This document shows, in pieces, positions 1 to 5,028 of a stretch of DNA of 7,237 nt (positions within the stretch are counted from its first letter, which is position 1; each line of letters starts with the position of its first letter). A model generated the notes under the pieces. That model had not been told where the DNA came from. It saw only the letters and a program-made list of their open reading frames with translations, and did no database searches. The stretch spans positions 1 through 7,237 of the forward strand of contig CAAGLU010000177.1 in assembly GCA_900770865.1 (NCBI GenBank), in the 5' to 3' direction. Position numbers and translations under genes: made by a program. Source of the DNA: an uncultured Atopobiaceae bacterium (GTDB taxonomy: Bacteria > Actinomycetota > Coriobacteriia > Coriobacteriales > Atopobiaceae).

Positions 1-188
1 AGCGTGGGCATCATGAGCGAGACAACCATGAGCACGGCAAAGATGATGATGACGACCTTGGCGGGCGTAGAGAGGTTGTTCGCAGGCGTGGACTGGCCCT
101 TCTTGGCTGCGGAGCCCTTGCCCTTAGCTGAGGACGCGCCCGTAGAGGCGCCCTTCTTGCTTGCCGTGTTGCTTGGCTTCTTCGACAT
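1..188 (-). CDS. N-terminus of a lysine-rich single-pass membrane protein (partial)
   Basis: The first 62 residues of a protein that runs off the left edge. The frame opens with ATG at 188-186, preceded by GGAGGG 11 bases upstream, and stays open to base 1. Residues 1-42 are low-complexity and basic (K, S, A, G, T), starting MSKKPSNTASKKG. Residues 44-60 are a hydrophobic helix (VVIIIFAVLMVVSLMMP). A basic cytoplasmic tail followed by one membrane segment suggests a type II membrane protein with the rest outside. I have a vague memory of similar starts on TPR-containing membrane proteins of Coriobacteriia, but nothing in the visible part shows a TPR, so no function is assigned. It is the last minus-strand gene seen here and is separated from the aminotransferase by about 310 bp, so it probably has its own promoter. 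Confidence 0.72.
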   Translation of the reverse strand, partial: MSKKPSNTASKKGASTGASSAKGKGSAAKKGQSTPANNLSTPAKVVIIIFAVLMVVSLMMPT

Positions 189-438
189 GCCCGAACGATC
201 CCTCCGTGTCCATATGCGTCTGGCCAGCCCAAGAGCTGGGCCGCTCTTCTCGCACCGGCGCCACTGGCGCCACCGTTTGTGACTCTTTAATGTATGCCAC
301 ATCCGGCCCGCCCTCACGGGCGATGTGCGCGCCTCCCGATTCTACAGAACTCTGCGAGTCCGTTGGCGCAGGCCAAGCACTAGTCCCATGCTAGGCATCG
401 GCCTCCCGAACGAAAAATACATTCTGGAGGCCGTTGCC

Positions 439-453
439 ATACAAGCATTGTAT
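439..453. repeat. 15-bp dyad ATACAA-GCA-TTGTAT
   Basis: Perfect 6-bp inverted arms around a 3-base spacer, AT-rich in an otherwise GC-rich region. It lies 7 bp from the hairpin at 460-490, between the aminotransferase and the leftmost gene. The size and symmetry resemble an operator for a dimeric repressor, but I cannot assign a regulator. Confidence 0.4.
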
Positions 454-459
454 ATGTCC

Positions 460-490
460 GCTCTTCTCGCCTACTTGTGGCGAGAAGAGC
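460..490 (-). terminator. Strong hairpin just after the aminotransferase stop
   Basis: A perfect 12-bp stem (GCTCTTCTCGCC / GGCGAGAAGAGC) with a 7-base loop begins 8 bases after the TAG stop of the aminotransferase. Position and strength fit a transcription terminator. There is no T-run after the stem on the minus strand, so it would be a U-less type as proposed for GC-rich actinobacteria, or an mRNA 3'-end stabiliser. Confidence 0.6.
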
Positions 491-498
491 TGGCCGCC

Positions 499-1797
499 CT
501 AGCCCTGCTGGCCGTCGCGCTCGGCCTTGGCAAGGCGCGCCGAGACGAGCTTCACGGCAACCACAAAGACGTCGAGCGCCGCGCCAAGGTCCTCGAGCGA
601 GGGGTACGTGGGCGCGATGCGGATGTTGGTGTCCTCCGGGTCGCGGCCGTAGGGCCAGGTGGCGCCGGCAGGCGTCAGCTTCACGCCCAGCTCGGCCGCC
701 AGGCCAACGATGGCCTTCGCGGAGCCCTTAGGGCCGTCGAACGAGACGAAGTAGCCGCCGCGGGGGTTGCTCCAGGTGGCACAGTCGAGCCCGTCGAGGC
801 CGGCATGGAGCTTCTCCTGCACCAGCTCGAAGCGCGGGCGCACAATCTGGGCGTGCTTCTCCATGTGGGCCTTGATGCCGTCGAGGTCCTTGAGGAAGCG
901 CACGTGCGCGAGCTGCGAGACCTTCTCGGGCGAGACGCGCATCACCGAGAAGGCCGCGCGGATCTCGGCCATGTCGGCGGAGCTGGCAGTGACAAACGCA
1001 ATGCCCGAGCTGGGGAACGTCACCTTTGCCGTGGAGCCAAACTCGTAGACCATGTCGGACTTGCCGGCCTCGGCCAGGGCATCGAAGATGTTGAGCAGGT
1101 GGTCGCCCTCGCCCTCGAAGGTGTGGACCACGTAGGCGTTATCCCAGAAGATGCGGAAGTCGGGCGCGGCGGGCGTGAGCGCGGCAAACTTGCGAACCAC
1201 GTCGTCGGAGTAGGTGATGCCCGTGGGGTTGGCGTACTTGGGGACGCACCAGATGCCCTTGACCGCGGGGTCATTCTCGACCAGGCGCTTCACCACGGCC
1301 ATGTCGGGGCCGTCCTCAAGCATGGGAACGGGGACGTTCTCAATGCCATAGTGGGCCGTGACCTTGAAGTGGCGATCGTAGCCGGGGGCGGGGCAGAGGA
1401 ACTTGACCTTGCCCTGCTGGCTCCAGGGCTTGTTGCCGCCAATGCCGTGGGTGTAGGCGTTGCAGACCAGGTCGTGCATGAGGTTGAGGCTCGAGGAACC
1501 GTTCACGATCACGTTCTTGGGGTCGACGCCCAGAATCTGCGCGGCGAGGGCGCGCGCGGAGGGTAGGCCGTCGGGGGCGCCGTAGTTGTCAACGGCCACG
1601 CCCTGGTCGTCCATCTCGGTGGAAGAGTTGAGAACGTCGAGCATGGGGTGAGAGAGCACGGTCTGCTCGGGGCTGGGCTTGCCTCGCGCCATGTCCAGCT
1701 TGAGGCCCAGCGAGCGAAGGTGCTCGGCCTCGGCCTCGAGGCGCGTAATCTCCTGTTCGAGTTCCTGATCTGACATGAGCTCATATGCGGTGGGCAT
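499..1797 (-). CDS. Aspartate aminotransferase, PLP-dependent, subgroup Ic type
   Basis: A 432-residue fold-type I aminotransferase, expected to interconvert aspartate + 2-oxoglutarate with oxaloacetate + glutamate in the cytosol. The sequence matches the divergent Asp_aminotransf family (corynebacterial AspT-like, subgroup Ic) better than classical AspC: LDMARGKPSP near residues 34-43, NYGAPDGLP at 71-79, and NGSSSLN at 99-105 for the cofactor phosphate. YANPTG (188-193) and FWDNAY (217-222, with Asp219 for the pyridine nitrogen) follow. STAKVTFPSSG carries the Schiff-base lysine Lys258, and NIRIAP places the carboxylate-binding Arg at 393. All catalytic residues are present and the length is normal for the family. 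The ATG start follows GAGGAGG with 5 bases of spacing. It ends in TAG just before a strong hairpin and is divergent from the small plus-strand gene. The function is secure as an aminotransferase; strict aspartate specificity is inferred. Confidence 0.93.
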   Translation of the reverse strand: MPTAYELMSDQELEQEITRLEAEAEHLRSLGLKLDMARGKPSPEQTVLSHPMLDVLNSSTEMDDQGVAVDNYGAPDGLPSARALAAQILGVDPKNVIVNGSSSLNLMHDLVCNAYTHGIGGNKPWSQQGKVKFLCPAPGYDRHFKVTAHYGIENVPVPMLEDGPDMAVVKRLVENDPAVKGIWCVPKYANPTGITYSDDVVRKFAALTPAAPDFRIFWDNAYVVHTFEGEGDHLLNIFDALAEAGKSDMVYEFGSTAKVTFPSSGIAFVTASSADMAEIRAAFSVMRVSPEKVSQLAHVRFLKDLDGIKAHMEKHAQIVRPRFELVQEKLHAGLDGLDCATWSNPRGGYFVSFDGPKGSAKAIVGLAAELGVKLTPAGATWPYGRDPEDTNIRIAPTYPSLEDLGAALDVFVVAVKLVSARLAKAERDGQQG

Positions 1798-1824
1798 GGG
1801 CCCCTCCTCGTGACGGCTGCATGG

Positions 1825-1869
1825 ACGGATACGGATGCGGTTGCGGTGCGCCCGGAACGCGTCCCGGGC
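1825..1869. promoter_or_regulatory. Aminotransferase leader: 20-bp dyad and hexamer repeats
   Basis: The region upstream of the aminotransferase contains a near-perfect 20-bp palindrome at 1850-1869 (GCCCGGAACGCGTCCCGGGC, 9 of 10 base pairs symmetric, centred on ACGCGT). Next to it are four degenerate hexamers at 1825-1848 (ACGGAT, ACGGAT, GCGGTT, GCGGTG). If transcription starts near 1900, both lie in the 5' leader. They could act as an operator or as an RNA hairpin; no known regulator motif is recognised. Confidence 0.4.
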
Positions 1870-1908
1870 TGCCGAGGCGCGGCAGTTGGCGCACAGCGGC
1901 GAGAAAGA

Positions 1909-1951
1909 AGTATAGCGCGACGCCCTGTAGGCGTGATGCAGCTGGTACCAT
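1909..1951. promoter_or_regulatory. Candidate overlapping divergent promoters
   Basis: On the minus strand TATACT (1914-1909) is a good -10 box for the aminotransferase, which would give a leader of about 105 bases; no TTGACA-like -35 is seen. On the plus strand TGGTACCAT (1943-1951) is an extended -10 of the form TGnTAnnnT, ending 7 bases before the ATG at 1959. The two promoter footprints would overlap, so the two genes could interfere with or be co-regulated with each other. Inference from motif matches only. Confidence 0.35.
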
Positions 1952-1958
1952 GGGTTTC

Positions 1959-2264
1959 ATGATGAGAAACACAGACACACACGAGCATCGCACCGCCCGT
2001 AGCGTCACGCACGGGGGGCTGCGCGCACCGGAGTACGGCGAGCTGCAGCAGCTGGTGAACGAGCTCTACTACCACAACATGTCCGGTGCGGTCTCCAAGA
2101 TCGACGTGCTCACGCGCGCCGAGATCGACGACCTGTGCGATGACCTCATGGAGGTCGTCGACCTTCTCCCCGCGGGAAAGTACAAGCGCGGCCGGCTGTG
2201 CGACCAGCTCAACAGCATCGTGACCGCCCACGGCTGGGGCAACGTCTACGGCACCGTTGAATGA
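1959..2264 (+). CDS. Small acidic protein of unknown function
   Basis: About 101 residues, not recognised as a known family. The N-terminus (MMRNTDTHEHRTARSV) is polar and probably disordered. From about residue 20 the protein looks helical, with acidic segments (EYGELQQLVNELYYHN, then TRAEIDDLCDDLMEVVDLL), a basic patch AGKYKRGRL, and a final helix DQLNSIVTAHGWG. There is no signal peptide or membrane segment, so it is probably a small cytosolic helical protein. The start is uncertain: ATG at 1950, 1959 or 1962 are in frame and none has a Shine-Dalgarno. The -10-like TACCAT 7 bases before 1959 suggests a leaderless mRNA beginning at that ATG. The TGA stop lies inside the left arm of a palindromic repeat. 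It is divergent from the aminotransferase and convergent with the glutaredoxin gene. Confidence 0.7.
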   Translation: MMRNTDTHEHRTARSVTHGGLRAPEYGELQQLVNELYYHNMSGAVSKIDVLTRAEIDDLCDDLMEVVDLLPAGKYKRGRLCDQLNSIVTAHGWGNVYGTVE

Positions 2265-2292
2265 GACAAGGGGACAGTCCCTTTGTCTCATT
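2260..2292. repeat. REP-like palindrome overlapping the stop codon of the small gene
   Basis: A 15-bp stem (left arm AATGAGACAAGGGGA, right arm TCCCTTTGTCTCATT) with a CAG loop; the only imperfection is one G-T pair. The TGA stop at 2262-2264 is part of the left arm. The GAGACA...GGGAC-AGTCCC...TGTCTC pattern resembles, from memory, a palindrome scattered through many actinobacterial and clostridial genomes. It may also end transcription from either side, being located between convergent genes. Confidence 0.7.
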
Positions 2293-2306
2293 CCTAATGG
2301 CATGCG

Positions 2307-2422
2307 GTCGCCGGAAGGCCGCGTTTGATGCAATCTGCAACAAAAACCGTGCTCCGGCGACAAAAAGTCGCCGGAGAGCCCCGTCTGGATAGACATTCCT
2401 CCATCGAGGCCCTTCCGGCGAC
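2307..2422. repeat. BIME-like cluster: four alternating GTCGCCGGA half-sites
   Basis: The 9-mer GTCGCCGGA occurs four times in alternating orientation: + at 2307-2315, - at 2353-2361, + at 2367-2375, - at 2414-2422. This gives an inner hairpin (CTCCGGCGAC, AAAAA loop, GTCGCCGGAG; 2352-2376) inside a larger 12-bp inverted repeat (2307-2318 with 2411-2422). Read another way, it is two tandem 55-56 bp units, each with terminal inverted repeats, separated by AAAAA. The inner hairpin begins 73 bp beyond the glutaredoxin stop. Confidence 0.75.
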
Positions 2423-2449
2423 AACGCTACAGCTAAGTTCGCCGCGGCA

Positions 2450-2767
2450 CTAGAACGAGCAGCCGCCACCAATGGTGCAGGATGCGCCTGCGGCGGGAGC
2501 GTCGCCCTTCTCGCCAGCTGCCGCCGCCGAGAACTCCTTGCCCAGGTAGGCGATGATGTCATCCGACTCGTACATGGCCTTGCCGTCAATAAAGAGGCAC
2601 GGCACCTGACGCTTGCCGCCAACCTCAACCAGGCGCTCGCGGTCCGCGTCGGACTCGTCAATGTTGTGGAGCGGCAGCTCAATGCCGTTGGCGTCCATGA
2701 AGGCAAGCACCTTGTGGCAGTAGGGGCAACCGTTCTTGATGTAAAGCTCGAGGTTCTTCTCGGCCAT
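2450..2767 (-). CDS. Glutaredoxin-like thiol oxidoreductase with a cysteine tail
   Basis: A 105-residue protein with a full glutaredoxin fold, expected to reduce disulfides or mixed disulfides in the cytosol. Strand LELYI is followed by the dithiol motif CPYC (Cys14, Cys17). The cis-proline segment RQVPCLFIDG has Pro56 and an extra Cys57, and YESDDIIAYL (66-75) matches the thiol-binding GSDD-type loop and helix. The core ends near residue 79. The last 26 residues are an Ala/Gly-rich tail ending ASCTIGGGCSF, with Cys97 and Cys103. The ATG start follows AAGGAG with 4 bases of spacing. The gene stands alone, flanked on both sides by related palindromic repeats. The family is secure. The reductant is not known: Gram-positive anaerobes usually lack glutathione, so a thioredoxin reductase or another thiol may serve it. 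Confidence 0.9.
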   Translation of the reverse strand: MAEKNLELYIKNGCPYCHKVLAFMDANGIELPLHNIDESDADRERLVEVGGKRQVPCLFIDGKAMYESDDIIAYLGKEFSAAAAGEKGDAPAAGASCTIGGGCSF

Positions 2768-3062
2768 GGCTCTCCTTCCAGAGGGGGTCTCGTGTGACTC
2801 TAACCTGCATGTACCCGTAAGGGGCCAGGTCCAGCCCATATGATACAGGACGAGAAGCAAATCTCCACACGCCCGTGCACGGTCGGCGCTCCCGATGACA
2901 CCGTGCCGGAACAAGGTGTGCACCCCAGCAGGGGGCTTCCGACGGGATTCCGTACGAGAAGCGCCCTCCGGCGCCAAAATGGCGCCGGAGGGCTGTCTCC
3001 ATACGTAATAGCTGTGAGAATGCACTTTCAGGCGTCATCCGAGACGCGCGAGAGGCACTCCC
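2768..3062. other. 295-bp non-coding gap between glutaredoxin and aspS
   Basis: No gene is visible. It must hold the glutaredoxin promoter. Candidate minus-strand -10 boxes are TAGAGT (2801-2796) and TATCAT (2844-2839), neither with a clear -35. It also holds the repeat hairpin at 2963-2993 and a smaller inverted repeat GCACGGT...ACCGTGC around 2877-2906. Confidence 0.5.
2963..2993. repeat. Second member of the CGCCGGAG hairpin family
   Basis: A perfect 13-bp stem (GCCCTCCGGCGCC / GGCGCCGGAGGGC) with loop AAAAT. It shares CTCCGGCG, an A-rich five-base loop and CGCCGGAG with the inner hairpin at 2352-2376, and both are followed by a GTCT and an ATA on the right side. It starts 69 bp beyond the aspS stop, almost the same distance as the first copy from the glutaredoxin stop. 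It could be a dispersed repeat, a terminator without a T-run, or both. Confidence 0.7.
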
Positions 3063-4829
3063 CTACAGGAGCCTCAGAGAGACCTCCTTGAGCTGCGCGC
3101 CCGTGACCTCGGACGGCGCCGCGCTCATGAGGTCGGAGCCACTCGCCGTCTTGGGGAACGCCATGACCTCGCGGATGTTGTCCGCGCCCGCAAGCAGCAT
3201 GCACACGCGATCCAGGCCCAGCGCAAAGCCGCCCATGGGGGGCGCGCCAAACTCGAGGGCGTTCATGAGGAAGCCAAACTGCGCCTGCGCACGCTCGGGA
3301 GTGAAGCCCAGCTTCTCCAGGATCTTCTCCTGCAGCTTGGCGTTGTGGATACGCATGCCGCCACCGCCAGCCTCGTAGCCGTCCATGACAAAGTCGTAGG
3401 TGTGCGAGCCAATGGCCAGAGGATCGGTGTCGAGAAGGTCGATCTGATCCTCGTTGGGCTGGGTGAAGGGCTGGTGCTCGGAGTCCAGGCACTTGCGGTC
3501 CTCATCCCAGTGGAACAGCGGGAAGTTCACAACCCACAGGAAGTCGTGGCCCTCGCGCGGCAGCTCAAGCTCGTTGGCCATGTGGTTGCGCATGCCGCCC
3601 AGGATCTCGTCGGCGTGCAGGCGGCTCTCCACGGCGAACATCACCAGGTCGCCGGGCTCGACGTTCATCTCCGCACGAAGCGCGGCCATCTCCTCGTCCG
3701 AGAAGAACTTGACGATGGGGCTGGTCACCGAGCCGTCCTCGCGGAAGGCGATGTAGGCCAGGCCCTTGGCGCCAAACTCGGCGGCGACGTCGGCCAGGCG
3801 GTCGATGCGCGCGCGGGGCCACTTGCCGGCGCCCTTGGCGTTGATCGCCTTGACGTACTGGCCCTCGGTTGCCGCGGCGGTGGCAAAGAGCTTGAACTTG
3901 GAAGCCGAGAAGATCGGCGTCACGTCGTGGAGCTCCATACCAAAGCGCGTGTCGGGCTTGTCGGTGCCATAGGTGTCCATGGCGTCCCAGTACTCGATGC
4001 GGCGGAGCGGCAGCTCAAGCTTCACGCCCATCTTACCAAAGGCCTCGGCCAGCACGTGCTCGAGTGCGCCCATCACGTCGTCCTGGGTAACAAAGCTCAT
4101 CTCGACGTCCACCTGGGTGAACTCGGGCTGACGGTCCTTGCGCAGGTCCTCGTCGCGGAAGCACTTGGCCACCTGGTAGTAGCGCTCGACGCCACCCACC
4201 ATGAGGAGCTCCTTCAGGAGCTGCGGGGACTGCGGCAGCGCGTAGAAGTGACCCGGCTGCATGCGGCTGGGAACCAGGAAGTCGCGGGCGCCCTCGGGCG
4301 TGGACTTGAAGAGCGAGGGAGTCTCGACCTCCATGAAGTCAGAGCCGTGGAAGGCCTCGCGCAGGGCAAAGGTGAAGTCGCTGCGCAGCTTGAGGTTGGA
4401 CGTCATCTTGGGACGGCGCAGGTCGAGGTAGCGGTAGCGCAGGCGCACGTCCTCGGCGGTGTCAACGTGGTCCTCGATCTGGAACGGGGGCGTCTTGGAG
4501 GTGTTGAGCACCACGATCTTGGTCACGTAGACCTCGATGGCGCCCGTAGCCAGCTTGTCGTTGTTCTGGCCCTCGGGACGCTCGCGCACGGTGCCGCTCA
4601 CCATGATGGGCCACTCGGAGCGGATGGTCTCGGCCTCGTGGAAGGTAGCCTCGTCGCAGACCTCGGGGTCGAACTCGAGCTGAGTCACGCCGGCGCGGTC
4701 GCGAAGGTCGACAAAGATCAGGCCGCCGTGGTCGCGGCGGTGCCAGACCCAACCAGTAAGCGTGACCTCCTCGCCGATGTTCGACTCGCGCAGCTCGCCG
4801 CAGGTGTGCGTGTGCATGCTATAGGACAT
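3063..4829 (-). CDS. aspS: Aspartyl-tRNA synthetase, bacterial type, probably non-discriminating
   Basis: A 588-residue class IIb synthetase that attaches aspartate to tRNA in the cytosol; the length is normal for the bacterial enzyme. The N-terminal OB-fold anticodon-binding domain covers about residues 1-110 (THTCGELR, GWVWHRRDHGGLIFVDLRDR). The catalytic core includes motif 1 near FMEVETP (165-171), the aspartate-binding QSPQ (200-203), and motif 2 FRDEDLR (224-230) with RQPEFTQ. The bacterial GAD insertion spans roughly 290-420, and motif 3 is GLDRV with Arg541. The ATG at 4829 follows GAGAGGAA by 4-5 bases; upstream in-frame ATGs lack this and precede non-conserved residues. His34 and Gly87 are the residue types associated with enzymes that also charge tRNA(Asn). 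No T-box is seen upstream. hisS, a frequent neighbour of aspS, is absent here. Confidence 0.97.
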   Translation of the reverse strand: MSYSMHTHTCGELRESNIGEEVTLTGWVWHRRDHGGLIFVDLRDRAGVTQLEFDPEVCDEATFHEAETIRSEWPIMVSGTVRERPEGQNNDKLATGAIEVYVTKIVVLNTSKTPPFQIEDHVDTAEDVRLRYRYLDLRRPKMTSNLKLRSDFTFALREAFHGSDFMEVETPSLFKSTPEGARDFLVPSRMQPGHFYALPQSPQLLKELLMVGGVERYYQVAKCFRDEDLRKDRQPEFTQVDVEMSFVTQDDVMGALEHVLAEAFGKMGVKLELPLRRIEYWDAMDTYGTDKPDTRFGMELHDVTPIFSASKFKLFATAAATEGQYVKAINAKGAGKWPRARIDRLADVAAEFGAKGLAYIAFREDGSVTSPIVKFFSDEEMAALRAEMNVEPGDLVMFAVESRLHADEILGGMRNHMANELELPREGHDFLWVVNFPLFHWDEDRKCLDSEHQPFTQPNEDQIDLLDTDPLAIGSHTYDFVMDGYEAGGGGMRIHNAKLQEKILEKLGFTPERAQAQFGFLMNALEFGAPPMGGFALGLDRVCMLLAGADNIREVMAFPKTASGSDLMSAAPSEVTGAQLKEVSLRLL

Positions 4830-5028
4830 GTGGTTCCTCTCGTCTCTTCCGCCCCGTGCCGTGCGGACGGACCAACAGATGACGGCGCGCCGACGTAGAC
4901 CGCGGCGGCACGCGCAATTGGCCATGGTAACCCAATCGCGCGCGGTCACCGGCCAACATGCGCGGCCGCAACCGCGCCTTAACGGAAAGCCCGCATAGTG
5001 AGGGCGCATGCCGACAAAGGCAGAAGCC
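4830..5028. other. Intergenic region upstream of aspS
   Basis: This 199-bp stretch separates capA and aspS, both on the minus strand. It contains a 6-bp GC hairpin (GCGCGG, CCGCAA loop, CCGCGC; 4960-4977) that may be a weak capA terminator. It also has a minus-strand TACCAT (4929-4924) enclosed by ATTGG/CCAAT arms, a possible -10 box for aspS with a leader of about 90 bases. The -35 is not evident. A CGGCGCGCCG palindrome is also present in the leader. Confidence 0.35.

Larger units (their letters stand above)
189..498. other. 310-bp non-coding gap with several dyads
   Basis: I see no credible gene here on either strand. It holds a terminator-like hairpin (460-490), a dyad ATACAA-GCA-TTGTAT (439-453), a hairpin-capable stretch at 298-327 (CACAT/ATGTG enclosing CGCCC/GGGCG), a compact odd palindrome GGCGCCA-C-TGGCGCC (258-272), and two overlapping hairpins near the leader of the leftmost gene (225-248). 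No tRNA-like acceptor or T-loop is visible. A promoter for the leftmost gene must lie here or it is transcribed through from the aminotransferase; no convincing -35/-10 pair stands out. Confidence 0.6.

Noticed and set aside
4..282. A plus-strand frame covering the left edge
   Set aside because: The opposite strand gives a sensible protein start with a Shine-Dalgarno, a lysine-rich tail and a membrane helix, which is the better reading.
325..1566. A 413-residue plus-strand open frame opposite the aminotransferase
   Set aside because: Antisense shadow of the PLP enzyme; composition artefact of high GC third positions.
1785..1958. Longer start for the small plus-strand gene (159 residues)
   Set aside because: The extension overlaps the aminotransferase start and encodes Gly/Cys/Arg-rich sequence from the promoter region with no Shine-Dalgarno.
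2307..2422. CRISPR array
   Set aside because: The repeats are 9-12 bp, alternate in orientation and number only four; there are no regular spacers and no cas genes.
3345..4898. A 517-residue plus-strand open frame opposite aspS
   Set aside because: It is fully antisense to a clear AspRS with all class II motifs. Its product is rich in L, V, G, H and A with no domain, as expected for the complement of GC-rich codons.
4830..5028. T-box riboswitch controlling aspS
   Set aside because: No AGGGTGG-type antiterminator sequence, no specifier-stem pattern and no T-run terminator are visible.
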